From Pogona vitticeps (taxonomy: Eukaryota > Chordata > Lepidosauria > Squamata > Agamidae), in assembly GCF_051106095.1 (NCBI RefSeq), contig NC_135791.1, positions 7,970,001-8,034,000 on the forward strand: a stretch of 64,000 bases of DNA, read 5' to 3'. The position numbers and the translations under genes were made by a program. Positions 47,001-57,745 of this stretch are shown in pieces. The number at the start of each line of letters is the position of its first letter. Position 1 is the first letter of the stretch. The notes under the pieces are model-generated. The model saw only the letters and a program-made list of their open reading frames with translations. It had not been told where the DNA came from and did no database searches.

Positions 47001-50000
47001 ACATGGATAATATGTTTGCTGAAAGAGTCAAGTTAAGACTTGGGATAATCATGGGTGGCAACTTGTTTTTTTCCCCCCCATGAGCCTTTCCCAAAATGCT
47101 TAGCATCTGTTTGCAATAAAAAAATGAGTTTAATGGCCCTCATCTTCTCACCCAGATTACTTGGCAGTTCTAGTTCTCTCGAGAGACTTGGGATTTCTAA
47201 GAATTTCAACATTCACAGAAATTTTTGACTATCCAAGATTTGGAAGTGTGTGGGATTTTGATAATCAGCCTGCTTTTTTTTCTGATTAAGTAAACAATGT
47301 CCTTGAACGTTTATGCCTTAACAAATTCACTGGTCTTCTGTGTGCTGCAGGACTTTTTGTTTGTTTGTTTTTGAGGAGGTTTACACAAAATGTTTAATGT
47401 TTCCTTTTTTGAAAATCTCAGTGAACCAGAAGATTGTGCTGAGGATGGCCAGTGCAGCTATTGAATTTGTTACTGGCAGGCTGTTTTGGACATGAGGTTG
47501 TGGGATCTTGGCCTGCCTCATTTCGTTCTTTTTCAAAGTGGTCCTTTTGCAAGATTAGGTGATGACTGGAATGTCACTGCACGTTTTGGTTCTAGTTTGC
47601 CCCCCCCCCCCGGTATGTAGTACTAGTCTCTGTAATTTTACTTCTTATTTCCTACTGACTTGCATTACACTATCATTCAAATATTTCCTTCCTGGTTTTG
47701 TTGCGTGGCTATTTTCCAGAGCTTAATATTTGCAGTCTTTTTACAGGGCACCAAAGATGGAGTTTGATACCCAATGAGGTGTTGTGGTTAGAATGGTGGA
47801 CTAACATTCAGGAGACCTGGTCTTTGAATCCCTGCTTAGCCATGGAAACTCATGGGGGTGCGCAATTGGTACAACCACTCCTTAAATAACTCACCTACCT
47901 TGAAAGTCCTATTAGGTTCGCTATAAGTCGGTTCTGACGATGGCAGGTAACACACAAAATAAAGAGGGAGCTGAATGAATTGTAGAGTGGCTGTTTACAC
48001 TGAATGGTGCAATCCAATCGTGCAGGGGCTTTTTGCACGGCATAGCTGAAAGGACAAATGAACAACTTGGGTGGGGAACACAAGCAGTGTATTCCTTCGT
48101 AACTTTCTCTTGCTTTGGGTTGACATCCAAAGGGCCCAAGATTCCCAACCCACCATTCAACTTTGATTTTCACCTTGCAGTGTGTCTTGGAAAGTGACTC
48201 CCAAAAGCCAGTTGTCTAATATTTACTGAACCTCCCAAAAGAGATGAGCTGACACCCAACTTACAGTGTGACGCAGCGAGTAAGAGGGCCAAAGGCATTC
48301 ATTGGTTTGAGACAAAGGGACTAAAAATGCCAGCAGCCTTTCTTGAGAAAAGAATATTAGTCCTGTACGGTACTTTTATTTTCTGTATATTCCTAGAGAG
48401 TTTGACGTTGCTGAGTAGCCTCTTTGGTTTTTTGGGATGCCATCTCCCTTAATGTTGTTGTTGTGTTGCTTTTTTCCCCCTCTCCAGAACGGTTTGATCA
48501 CCACTGTCCTTGGGTTGGCAACTGTGTGGGGAAGCGGAACTATCGATTCTTCTATGCCTTCATCCTCTCTCTCTCTTTCCTGACAGCCTTCATTTTTGCT
48601 TGCGTCATCACCCATCTTGCCCTGCGTAAGTATAGTTCTGGTTGAGCGTATTCCAAAACCAAGATGCTTTTAAAGCCCCATATTTCATAGGTGGGAGAGA
48701 GGAGGGTGTCTTTGAGGGCTTCTAAGGTCAGGCCAACAGTAAGAGTTAACTTACAGGGTGAAAACAAATGCTGCCACAGATATGGTATAATATGCTAAAC
48801 CTGAGCAAATTTACCCATTATAACTCAAAACATGCCTTGGTGCTTGTTTCTTTCTGAAATCCTGGGCACAAGATCCTGCTCTGTGATTGGTTGGTATGTA
48901 CTGCCTCTTTATCTGGCTTAATGTAGAAAGTGTCCTCCTTTCACCCTCTTTCTTTTTGCTTTGCAGGCTCCCAGGGAAATGACTTCCTCACAGTTTTGAA
49001 AGCAACACCAGCAAGATATCCTTTCGAGTACCTGGTGTGTCCTCCCCTCTTCCTTTGAGAGTGAACTGAGAAAGGAACTAGTGTAACAGTCTTAATTGCA
49101 GACCGAAAAGCTAGTTTAGATGTTAAAATCCAGAACATCCTTGGAGATGCTTTCTGGATGCCCAAAGCAGGGAGTAGCCGAACATCCCCGGTGCTCTCAA
49201 ACAGAGAATGAGAGGGGATCTTCCTTATACAGCAGGATGGGCAGCTCCTGGCTGTGCTAGCTAGGGTGGATATGTGTAGTTTGTCCAGCCGCATTAGAAG
49301 AGCCACCCTTCTGTTTCTCCAACTATGTCATAGAAACTGAAGAAGACCTCTGTTTTTAAGCCATGATACTGATTCATAATCTGTTTTTTGTTTGTTTGGC
49401 AACAATGTCTGTAGGATTCAGGGTTCCTGTGGGCCTTATGCAGCCTAATGATTTCTGCCGTACCTGGTCTCAAAAAACTTAGTGTCCCAAAGCAGAACTC
49501 ATCTTCAGCCTTCTTGTCCAGCCTTCTTTAGCTGAGATGTGTTTGGTACCAAATGATACCTACAAGTAACTTACCCTCTTTCAGCCTCACTGGGAGAGAC
49601 TCCACCTCTCTCTTGCATGCGATTCCACCACACGCTCACGGAGTTCCATCACGACCGGAACCAAAGGATTCTGGGAACGATTGCTGGGCAGAGGAGGAGG
49701 AGGAAAGCTGCGTGGAGGAAGGTGGAGTTGCGTGCGCTTGAGCAGGGGCATGCCTTAGAGGGAAACTTGCCTGCAAGTGTTATTGAGGCCTTTAAAAACA
49801 GTTTTAAAATTTGTTAATGAGGATATCTACAAAACATTTTGAGCACCATTTCAGGAATTGTTTTAAGTAATCAGAGTCCCAAGTCTTCATATAAAGAATG
49901 CTTATTGTTATAGTAAACTACTGATGATGATGATACTACTTATACTATCGGATTTAGTTACATGCAGAATCTTCCTGTGAAAAAAATATGCTGAAAGTGG

Positions 50001-53000
50001 TTATTTTCAATTATATGCATTATTCTTTCCTTGATTCACATCCTACTGTGTTAGAATTGGTGATCTGCTTTTTCTCAGTCTGGTCTATCTTTGGCCTCTC
50101 AGGGTTTCACACTTACTTAGTTGCCTCCAACTTGACCACCAATGAGGATGTAAGTATAAATGCTTGAATTTTGTTTCAACAACAGAACAGAACAGAACAT
50201 GAAAGCAACCAATTCTAGAGTTGAAAACAATTTCTTACTGCTTGTCTTCTGTCTCATAGTTGTGGCCGTTCATTTCTGTGTACTATGTAATATTTTGATG
50301 ACTGGGATAATGTAGCCCAACACACGAGGAGGTCACCAGGTTGAGGAAGGTTGGGCTGGATAAATGAACATGGCATTGCTGCAAATGATATACATTCTCT
50401 CCATCTGTCTGTCTGTCTTTCTTACACACATAATAATTGGTTCTAGTTAATTTGCATTTAAAAAGGGGAATTATGGAATTTGAGATATTTTATGACAGAA
50501 TGCAAGGCAAGTGCAATCCCATTGAGTATAAATGGGCTAATTCCCAAATAAATGGATATTGGGTTGCGCTCTTATATGACTTTTCTTCAATCTCTTAAAT
50601 CTGTATGTTAGCTTATAATAAGCAATAGTTCTGAAGCCAAAACAGCCTACTTTGATACTCAGGTTATGTTCATGTGTTGGAAGCCATTCTCTTCTCTGCG
50701 GGAGAAAATGTTTCTTCTAAGATGGATTTGCTAGCCACTCTGTTCTGCATCCTGGTGAAGCAGGGCAACATTTAATTGCTGCAAATGCAAGAGTAGTACA
50801 CGATACCTTTACAGACAGACCTCTTCATAAAAGTCATACAATCTGCCAGCTTTCATGGATCAGGACCACTTCATGACGAAAGCTAGCTAGTATTACGATA
50901 TTTTTTAGTGGTCAATTAAGGTATCAGCTCTTTCTTCCATTTAGATTTTTTAATAAGCACACATCTCCTTTTTATTTCATTTTAATTGTTGAAATGTTTA
51001 TTACAGTATGTTAACCTGTTAACTTTTATCATTTTTCATTATGACTTAATCTGACTTTACAAGAGCAAAATAGATTACTAGGCTACCAAAGACTTGTTTT
51101 TATTTTCCCTGTGTATCCGTTTTTTAAACTGCTTTTCTGTTGCATTACAGGAATGAACACATGGAATAGTACAATTCTGTATAATCTTAAGAGGCAAAAA
51201 TTAATAGCTAGGAAATGAATCACTTTCAGTCTTCAGAAAACATTCTTGAAATCAGCTAAATCTAGCCTTCCCCCCCCCCCCCCCAAAAAAGGTGATTTCT
51301 TGTCTTCTTTCTCCTGTGGCCTTTTCTAACCAAGTCATTTCTTCTGAATTGTAGCTCAAAGGGGCATGGTCAAATAAGAGGGGCTCTGAATTTGCCAACC
51401 CTTACAGCCATAAAAGTGTCCTCACCAACTGCTGTGCAGTGCTCTGTGGACCATTCTATCCCAGGTAAGGGACGCTCTGCTCCTGAATGAACTCCTTATC
51501 TGAATGAAATAACAATAATGGCAATTTTAGAATGGCATAACTGGTCAATAACCCTGAATTGTGCGTTCAGAGAGAATGGGTTGGATAGCACCATTCAGAG
51601 GCCTTCTCAGGCAAGGTGTGGGTGTGCGTGTTTAGTGGTGTTTCCAGCCTTGGATCAACCAGGTGTTCTTAGACTGCCACTCCCAGAAGCCTTCGCCATT
51701 AGCTGTGCTGGCCAAGTTTTCTGGGAGTTGCAGTCCAAGAACACCAGGGCTGCCCAAGGTTGGGAACCACTGGTGTAGGTAGTTATGGGAATCAGAAATG
51801 ACAGGGATTCACTTCCACTTGTAGTGGTTAATATTGACAGGCTGTTCCTTCCCCGCCGCCTCCAGTCGTGGCTGTTTCCCATTCCTGCTTTGTGCTGTTG
51901 TCTATGCAGGAAGATTAAATGCAAGAAGCAGCCAGTATGTCAGAAAAATGCAGGTGCTCCATCACTCTGAGAGGAGGAGAAATCTGGGCCAGAAATAAGG
52001 CTGCAGAAACTGACAACGGGAGAGGAAGGAGAGCTAAGCCAGTGAGAATCGGGAAAGCCACTGTTGATGTACTCAAAGACACAGAGCTAACCTGAGGTGG
52101 GAAACCCACTACCCCTTCCGTCAGTAAACACACACAGTGTATTATTTATTTATTTATTTATTTATTCAATTTTTACCCCGCCCCTCTAGACAACGTCTAC
52201 TCGGGGCGGCTTACAAAAATTAAAACACATTAAAACAATGTAGAAAATAACTAGCATAATGCAATTATTATAATTAATACTATCCAAGATGGCAACATTA
52301 AGAACCAGGAAAAAAAGGGGGGGGAAGTACTTAGGTGACTGGGGGGAAGGCCTGTCTGAATAACCATGTTTTTGAAGGGTATTCATATAAATATTCTAAA
52401 TTTGCTTGTCTTTAATGGCACGCTTAGTCTGTGACCTGAGGCAATGACCTTATTCAGCCTTACACCCAGCCCAGCCCTGAAAAAAAAAAGTCTTTTGTAT
52501 CAGAATACCGAGCCAGTTGTTTCTTTTAGCTGGAGAGGCTCTCCGAGATCCTTGCATGCCATTAGTTAAAAACAAGATCAGCCCTTGCCTGAAATCTTAT
52601 CACTGCCAAAAGAAAGAGGAGGAGAGGGGAGGACCAAGCCCTGGCACCCTCTTTCTAGGTTACAATGATTACCAGGTGGAATGGCAACAGGCCAGGAAGA
52701 GGCTGAGGCCAGTGGACCGGGTCTTTTAGGAGAGTTGATGGAATGGCCCTGCTCCAAGCATTCTCTAGTTTACAACCTCTTGGTTTTTAAAAGTCTGATG
52801 CTGGTACATGTATTTGATATTTGTCAATATGTAGAATTTCCAGTGAGTAGCATCCATATCTGGTCAGTCTATAGAGTTCTCTATGTACAGATGCAGCTTT
52901 AAACCACCTTAATGGTTCTTTCACGATCGCTGTCTCCATGTAGTCACAAGGGGGCAGAGTTGTCTTAAGTAAAGGGTGATTCTAATAAGCCTGTGGCATT

Positions 53001-54215
53001 TGGGAGGGGCCTCTTTAAAGGGATGTATGAATATTTGCAAGAGGCAGAGTTATTAGCAAGTGTTTTATCTACATGGGGAAACCAGTGGAAGGATAATTTG
53101 GATGGAATCTCCTATGTCTCTTAGTTTCTGCTCATGGTGTTATCTCAGAGATTCAGTTGAGCCATAATTTCCCTACATACGCAGTCACACAATATCTCTT
53201 CCCCAGAAAGCTGAAAATTGACATTTAATTTCAGCATCAATTTGAATTTCTCTTCTGATAATTCAAGTAGATTTTTGATGCTGTATATGTGTTCCCCATG
53301 GCAGGATGGAAATGAAAGAGCATAAAGCTGGCTGAAGTATTTCCAAAATATGGTATAGACATTTATTTACTTATTTGAAATATTTTTACTCTGTCTTTCT
53401 TCTTAAAAAGGACCCAAGGCAGCTTACCTCATTAAAAGACAATATTTAAAAGCTGAAAACAGTACGTTAGTATACAAATATCAAGAAAGAATCCAACAAA
53501 CACCACACTAAAAACATGTGTGCACATTTGCCTAACACAAGGCAGTGTATACTTTATTTAACTGTTATGGAAAACACCTAAGTGTGATCTAAGGCTGTGG
53601 CCTTCCATACTTTGTTGGATTCTATCTCTTATTTCGAGGTAGCATGAGTGACAGCGGGAGGAGTTGTGGCTCCCCAGAAGTTGCTAGACTACATGTTAAG
53701 GTGTGGGAATTTCTAACTCAATCTTGTTTACTAATCAGCAGTTTCTCTGCATTTCACTTGCAAGTTACTGTTGATTCCTTAACTCATGTCTTTCAAGTCC
53801 CTTTGTGTAACTAATGGGGAATAAGCGGCTATCATCTGATAGGAATCTGTGAAAAACCACAGGTTGTACGCATTTTTGTACAAGCTGCACTTTACCTGTG
53901 TGTAATTTCCCACTTCAGAACAAATACCATCCCTGGTTTCATATTTGTGATTCCCATGAAGGCTGAAATACTCTTGTCATATGTATACATACAGGGTGAA
54001 ACAGGAGGATTTTTGCTACGTGTTTACATTACCATGACTGTTCATTTGACTTGTTTTGTACCTATCTAAACCCCTTGCCTGTTTCTTTCCCCCTTTCTCC
54101 CCTACCCAGTTTAATTGACAGAAGAGGATTTATCCAAGCAGATGCCGGGACCCCATCCACCCCTAAGAGTGAAATCCCTTCCTTTGGAACAAAATCAGAT
54201 GCCAGCATGGTATGA
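29196..54215 (+). CDS. ZDHHC18: Palmitoyltransferase ZDHHC18, whole coding region in eight exons
   Basis: Exons 29196-29506, 36899-37059, 40227-40376, 48488-48625, 48967-49015, 50047-50149, 51355-51464 and 54110-54215 join in frame to 375 residues plus stop; human ZDHHC18 has 388. The enzyme is a Golgi multi-pass protein S-acyltransferase (palmitoylates Ras-type substrates in mammals). Visible parts: Ser/Pro-rich N-tail (1-58), TM1 about 83-103, TM2 about 112-133, DPG motif 138-140, cysteine-rich domain from about 182 with zinc-type Cys/His, catalytic DHHC at 211-214 followed by [10 protein letters not shown]3 about 228-252, TM4 about 271-296, TTNE at 300-303, and the PaCCT-like [11 protein letters not shown] at 319-329. 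All key residues are intact. Intron 5 is of AT-AC type. An alternative last exon may replace the final Val-stop. Close relatives ZDHHC14 and ZDHHC9 are excluded by the [19 protein letters not shown] and C-tail match to ZDHHC18. Confidence 0.96.
30215..30365. repeat. Head-to-head hammerhead-like repeat ends with intact helix II
   Basis: The minus half contains a perfect GTGGAT-TTT-ATCCAC hairpin (30260-30274) followed by GAAAGC. The plus half repeats ATCCACGAAAGCTCC (from about 30296), then ATTAAAATGTAAC and AGTTTGTCTTTAAGGTGCC. The halves are mutual inverted copies. Confidence 0.6.
31962..32046. repeat. Compound microsatellite (TC)n-(TG)n-(AG)n-(GGGA)n
   Basis: Uninterrupted CT, then about 16 TG units, then AG and GGGA units. 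A simple repeat, expected to be length-variable. Confidence 0.9.
36127..36351 (+). repeat. tRNA-derived SINE
   Basis: Head AGAGTCAGTATGGTGTAGTG with an A-box-like segment and B box GGCTCAAATCC at 36180-36190. The tRNA-unrelated body ends with GCTATAAGTCAGATATGACA. Same family as 47770-47947. Confidence 0.7.
36899..37059 (+). CDS. ZDHHC18: ZDHHC18 coding exon 2
   Basis: After acceptor CCACCCAG. Encodes (D)[23 protein letters not shown]2 and the DPGILPRAT segment, ending DLEKWI-G before GTGAGC. Human has [21 protein letters not shown] at the same place. Confidence 0.96.
37060..40226 (+). other. ZDHHC18: ZDHHC18 intron 2
   Basis: 3167-base GT-AG intron, phase 1. Apart from a short LINE-tail-like stretch near 37385-37420 (TTTATTTATGTATAG...TTCTGCC) no repeat or gene is recognised. 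Confidence 0.8.
40227..40376 (+). CDS. ZDHHC18: ZDHHC18 coding exon 3 (first half of the cysteine-rich domain)
   Basis: After acceptor CTTCACAG. Encodes [19 protein letters not shown] and [20 protein letters not shown] then VCDNCV-G before GTAAGT. The CxxC...HCxxCxxC zinc ligands are intact. Confidence 0.97.
40415..42690 (-). mobile_element. L2-like LINE, reverse transcriptase half (older copy)
   Basis: The minus strand encodes a reverse transcriptase: [20 protein letters not shown], then [20 protein letters not shown] with the YADD active site at about 41300-41410. Near the 3' end (40709-40921) it reads [20 protein letters not shown] and [19 protein letters not shown]. It ends in a GGTATATAAACAAAATAAAT-type tail near 40430. 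The linker with TIKTAKRAY lies near 42280. Stops break the frame in several places. Confidence 0.75.
42691..43585 (+). mobile_element. 5'-truncated L2-like LINE inserted in the older L2-like copy
   Basis: The + strand starts [12 protein letters not shown], then [61 protein letters not shown] and LWNSLPQEA-like remnants. It has a long 3' UTR and ends in a (TTTA)n tail near 43555-43575. Opposite orientation to the flanking LINE halves. Confidence 0.7.
43586..44200 (-). mobile_element. L2-like LINE, endonuclease part of the interrupted older copy
   Basis: Minus strand 43612-43809 reads [19 protein letters not shown], then [13 protein letters not shown], resembling the APE endonuclease (LLLGDFNIHAD...GPTHxxGHTLD). 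In element order it lies directly upstream of the half at 40415-42690, which makes the two one split copy. The upstream limit near 44.2 kb is approximate. Confidence 0.6.
45800..45875 (+). repeat. Hammerhead-type repeat end fragment
   Basis: CTTCGAAAGCCCAGCTTTTA, then GTTTTGTTGCCGTTAAGGTG, a diverged plus copy of the unit seen at 30296-30365. Confidence 0.4.
46082..46190. mobile_element. Degraded hAT-like MITE
   Basis: AAGGATGGGAAATACGTGGC at the left and ACACATTTCTCATGCTTGTT at the right are imperfect inverted ends, with AACAACATCTAGAG inside. Resembles the family with CAGGGATGGG ends. Confidence 0.35.
46600..46830 (-). repeat. L2-like LINE 3' region fragment
   Basis: On minus it reads through CTGACGACAGCTGAAAACTT and AGGCTTTTTGGGAGTAAGCA. 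This is a pattern of the C-terminal and 3' UTR part of reptilian L2-like LINEs (FKRRLKT-type end). Weak. Confidence 0.35.
47770..47947 (+). repeat. tRNA-derived SINE
   Basis: GGTGTTGTGGTTAGAATGGT (A box), GTCTTTGAATCC (B box), TTAGCCATGGAAACTCA, and end CGCTATAAGTCGGTTCTGAC. Same family as 36127-36351. Confidence 0.7.
48488..48625 (+). CDS. ZDHHC18: ZDHHC18 coding exon 4 (catalytic DHHC)
   Basis: After acceptor CCCTCTCCAG. Encodes (E)[20 protein letters not shown] with the catalytic Cys214 and then TM3, ending HLALR split CTG-C before GTAAGT. Nearly identical to the human exon. Confidence 0.97.
48967..49015 (+). CDS. ZDHHC18: ZDHHC18 coding exon 5 (49-base exon before the U12 intron)
   Basis: After acceptor TTTGCAG. 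Encodes (R)[17 protein letters not shown] (human AQGSNFLSTLKETPAS). The exon ends at AG, directly followed by ATATCCTTTC, so it has no GT donor. Frame and homology to the next exon require this boundary. Confidence 0.93.
49016..50046 (+). other. ZDHHC18: U12-type AT-AC intron of ZDHHC18
   Basis: The intron begins ATATCCTTTC (U12 5' site consensus ATATCCTT, perfect) and ends CCTAC at 50042-50046. A branch-site match TTCCTTGAT lies at 50027-50035 (consensus TTCCTTRAY, perfect). Its branch A at 50034 is 12 bases from the intron end, inside the narrow spacing used by the minor spliceosome. The flanking codons rejoin as AG|T = Ser in PAS-VLELV, as in the human protein. Confidence 0.93.
50047..50149 (+). 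CDS. ZDHHC18: ZDHHC18 coding exon 6
   Basis: Begins T-GTG-TTA after an AC acceptor. Encodes (S)[19 protein letters not shown] then [15 protein letters not shown] before GTAAGT, phase 0. It carries TM4 and the TTxE motif (TTNE). Confidence 0.95.
50150..51354 (+). other. ZDHHC18: ZDHHC18 intron 6
   Basis: 1205-base GT-AG intron, phase 0. Contains an AGAAC repeat near 50185-50200, a CTGT run near 50405-50418 and the inverted repeat-end pair at 50800-50935. No gene. Confidence 0.85.
50800..50935. repeat. Head-to-head hammerhead-like repeat ends
   Basis: Minus: CATGAAGTGGTCCTGATCC then ATGAAAGCTGGCAG. Plus: CATGACGAAAGCTAGCTAG and TTTTTTAGTGGTCAATTAAG. A diverged inverted pair of the same unit as 30215-30365. 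Confidence 0.45.
51355..51464 (+). CDS. ZDHHC18: ZDHHC18 coding exon 7
   Basis: After acceptor GAATTGTAG. Encodes [20 protein letters not shown] and then [18 protein letters not shown] before GTAAGG. It contains the PaCCT-like segment and the Cys pair found in human ([10 protein letters not shown]). Confidence 0.95.
51633..51772. mobile_element. Palindromic hAT-like MITE, copy C
   Basis: Ends TAGTGGTGTTTCCAGCCTTG and CCAAGGTTGGGAACCACTG. The arms carry GGTGTTCTTAGACTGCCACT and GAGTTGCAGTCCAAGAACAC. Same family as copies A and B; target duplication not clear. Confidence 0.7.
52141..52330 (-). repeat. L2-like LINE 3' end
   Basis: (TTTA)n followed by ACCCCGCCCCTCTAGACAAC and GGGGCGGCTTACAAAAATT. 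On minus this is the AAGCCGCCCC...GGGGCGGGGTAAAAATTGAATAAATAAA-type 3' end of L2-like LINEs (shown in parts). Confidence 0.6.
53355..53520 (-). repeat. L2-like LINE 3' end, degraded
   Basis: ATTTATTTACTTATTTGAAA, then AAGGACCCAAGGCAGCTTAC, the same tail type as 52141-52330 but more diverged. Confidence 0.5.
54110..54215 (+). CDS. ZDHHC18: ZDHHC18 coding exon 8 with main stop codon
   Basis: After acceptor CCTACCCAG. Encodes (S)[20 protein letters not shown] then [14 protein letters not shown] and TGA at 54213. Human ends KPDASMVGGHP. The Val codon and stop overlap a usable splice donor, ATG|GTATGAG at 54207-54216, so this end may also be spliced onward. Confidence 0.92.
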
Positions 54216-57200
54216 GCCAGCCCTTACCAGTGTTGACATATAGTCCCGTGCCTAGGCTTTGCTTCCAGCCGGTTGGTGCCTCAGCTCTCTTTTGTGATTT
54301 CCTCATCTCAGGGGGAGAGCCTGGTGGGCAAAGCCTCCAAAGTTTCCAGCCAAACCCTATGCCACTGCCTCTTACATATTGTCCCCCCTTTGGTCTGATT
54401 TTTCTAAAGTGGGACTTCACCTGGACGTTGTAAACTTCTGCAGCGAAGCCTCTGTGACATAGAGGAAGAGAGTCAAAATTGCTTAGAGCCAAGAACATCA
54501 CAGCTTGGGAGGTGCCAGCTTCTTGGGAACATTCTTGGAGGTCCTGTTACACGGATAGTTTGAAACAGTGCAGTAATTTGCACAGAGAGCTGGTATGGGG
54601 AAGGGGGTGGGGAGCAATTATACCATCTCCAAAACTTCACTCCAGATTGTTTTTAGACACATTTAAACAATACCCATTGGTGTTAAATGTGTCCTTCACT
54701 TTGCTCCAGGTGAACAGTGTACAGGGATAATTGGTGCTTGCCTAAGCCATAAGGCAGAGGGAACCATTTGAGGACACAGCACGCCTTCCCCTAGCAACGT
54801 GTTGCTTGCTGAGCGGGTTTGCCTGGGACAGCTCTCCTAATCTTGGTGGGAGTGAGAGCAATGCATAGGACATACAGTTCCCAGGAAGGAGCATGAGCTG
54901 CTCTACAGAATCAACATAAGAAAGTGGTTTCTCATTCTGGGAACAGATTCAGAGGTGTCCTCCTTTGCTTTCAGTTGAATCAAGACAATAGTCACAGGCT
55001 GAATATGGCCCAGCGAGGTTCTTTGCTTCATAGACCCAGGCAAACCCACCTGAGATTCTTAAATGATGGAATACCATCTCCTGGTGCACAAGAGTAGCAG
55101 AACTATTTTTGTCAGGGTGGGAGATCTACATAGAGGAGACATAGAAAGAACACAGAGGCCGGGTTCAAAGAGGAGTCTTCAAAGGAACCTTTCTGCCCAT
55201 TTGCATTGTCAAAAACTGAATGACAGTTCACTTGGATCAATGACTGCTCATATAGAGTGGAAGAGACAGTGGTTCTTCCTGTCCAAATGCCCTCTTACAG
55301 TGTGCCTCCCATCCTGCTATTTGAGCCCTTGTGTAATAGGAAGGTTAAATTCACATTAAATACTTGAAATGTGTTTATTAAAAGCTGCTGGATATTTTTG
55401 CACAAGTTTTGTAGATTTTTCTAAGCATTTTGTAAAATAATGTGCTACGTAAACCTGTTTTCACAGATTCATAAAACCAGGATAATTTTTTTAACAGTAT
55501 TGGAATATGTATGTCAAATAACTAGATTCACAAAGAGCTGCCAACCATTCCCTGGAGTTAGGAAAAGACAGGAAGTCTATAGGACATGTGAGGAATGGAG
55601 TCTCTTTATTCCTTTTAATCTGAAGGAACTAGAGTTAATGAGAAACAGAAGAGGATTTTGAGTCTCAAAGGGACAAATAAAGTACACGAATGTGCCTTTC
55701 CCTACCTTGCTATTTAAGAGAATCAGGAAAGGATGAACACTGCATCTATATTTTTAAAATTTGAATCAGGATAGATCCTATCTCAGGAATGTGTTTTAAA
55801 AAGGATGTAAACTAGGAATCAGATCTAGAACAAGTCTAGTCTTCCCTTCAACTTCTTCATATGTGCTCTTCAGGGCTGTGTGTGAGACACCCATTAATAA
55901 TTCTGGGTAGTGCCATCCCTTTCAGCAAAATATTATTGACACCTATCAGTTGCCTCTGACACGTCAGACTTCCTCAGCTGGCTGCACATAGTATCCTTGG
56001 TGGAGAGCTGTGAGGTTGCCACAGAGTCAACACTGTTAAATTGGATTGGTCTAGCTGCCTTCCCCACTGCTTCTGTGTACGTGCTGGGCTGGGGGGAGGG
56101 GAAACGGATTGCCATTCTGAATCTTGCACTCTTTATTAGTAACAGTTAGATGACCTGTGGTTTTCCTATTGCAAGGAAAGCCAAGATAAAAGGGGTTCCA
56201 CTTCAGAACTCCTTTTGCACTGATGCCACTGCTGTTAAGAGCTCAAAGGCTGAGAGGTACTGTGGCTTTTCTGTGACTGTTGTCTAAATTTGTTGTTGTT
56301 GTTGGCCTACTAGGATTTGCCTGACTTTTCAGTGCTGTTGCAGCAGGGCTGGTGGCATGTAGGTAATTCACACCGTCTTTCTAGAATTTGGTTCTGCACT
56401 GACAAATGAGCCTAGGTTTGAGACAAGACTGATGCTGGAACATTCTGATCAGATCTGAAAATTCGCACTGCAGCTTCCCGTCATCAGATGTTTGGGCCAG
56501 AATGCATGATGTGCAAGATCTAAACATGTAGTGGTCAAAGAATTGTGGTGATGTGGAGATGCAGGTAAGCCCTTCCCCATCCCACCTGGTAGTCCTGCAG
56601 ACCTTTCCATGTTTACTGTGAGCATGCCCAGTTGAATGCACTCAAAATGTTTCAGTGATCAGCAGCCCTGAAAAGGAAGATCTGTTGATTATGGAAATGA
56701 TGTGTGATCACATTCAGCTGAACTCACCTATAGTATCCATTGAGACTTTTCAGTCTGAACATGCAAAGACCTGCACAACATCCAGCTGGGGTGGGACTGT
56801 GGAGGGCAAGGCCCATGTCTGTCCCTCCTTCCCCACCACCATTGGAACCCTACATGATTTCACACTGAATGGGACTAGAATGAATTGCCATACTTTAATG
56901 GGTCTAACTTGGCATATTCGTAGTACAGAACTGAAGACTTTAGTAAGTGGTCGGTCATAGAGCACCTCTTGAAGAGCATTAATCCCGGAGATTCTGTGTA
57001 TATCAGCATTCTCTTCTCTTGCTAAATATAGGGCCCTTGTGGCATTTTCCTTATCTTCTGGGGCAGTTACAAAGGCAGCTCCAATTAGTGTGCTGGCTGA
57101 TTATGAAATGAGTGCTTGCATTCTTTGCCATTTAGACAGGTGAGGTCGAGCCACTTCCTCAGTAATAACAGCCTTGAACAGGTGTTTAGGCTGCTTAAGC

Positions 57201-57745
57201 TGCAGTGCTTAAGCTGGGATGCAGAACCCCCTGGAGCCATGATGAGATTCTTTCTCTTGGCTATCAGTCTGCACCCCTGTGGACACCTTTCCCAACACAA
57301 TCCCTATTAACCATCTTAGATGCAATCCTGCTTTTCTAAACAATAGTGCTTCCGCCTGCAGTCCAGTTCTACCTAAGCAGTAGTCCAAACAGTTGATAGA
57401 CATGCCTGCTAAGAGGACTGCAGTTTTGCTTTTCTGCAGGAGTGTCTTATGATTTCCACTGTTTTTCTTGTGCAACTTTTTGCAACATGATGGAAAAGGA
57501 GGGGAAAAAGATCCCTGTTCACCAGTTGTAGCCTGTCCTAAATTACTTTTATTTTTAGAGAAGTGAGCTATACATGTTAAAGTTCAAACCACCTTCCCAA
57601 CACAGCCAGACTCACAAAGCTTAGACGTGAACGGAGGGAGGCCAGGATTGCCAGTGCTGTATTTGTTTGGGGAAATACTTTTGTGATTAAACCTGTTTTC
57701 TTTGTTATTTGCTTTTGTAATAAAAACCCATTTTTAAAAACAAAC
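54216..57745 (+). other. ZDHHC18: Probable ZDHHC18 3' UTR of the exon 8 end form
   Basis: Unique-looking, moderately AT-rich sequence with no supported gene and few repeats. AATAAA at 57719-57724 is preceded by T-rich DNA and is the best end signal; AATAAA near 55674 is an earlier alternative. The assignment is inferred from position and signal only. Confidence 0.45.
57719..57724 (+). promoter_or_regulatory. ZDHHC18: Poly(A) signal AATAAA
   Basis: Canonical hexamer with T-rich upstream sequence, 3.5 kb after the exon 8 stop codon. Best candidate end of the shorter form. Confidence 0.5.

Larger units (their letters stand above)
44201..48487 (+). other. ZDHHC18: Remainder of ZDHHC18 intron 3
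   Basis: Intron 3 runs 40377-48487 (8111 bases, GT-AG, phase 1). Outside the LINEs it holds a hammerhead-type end fragment (45800-45875), a hAT MITE remnant (46082-46190), an L2-like 3' fragment (46600-46830) and a SINE (47770-47947). C-runs lie at 47599-47611. Confidence 0.7.
51465..54109 (+). other. ZDHHC18: ZDHHC18 intron 7
   Basis: 2645-base GT-AG intron, phase 2, containing a hAT-like MITE and two LINE-tail fragments; otherwise unique-looking. Confidence 0.85.
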
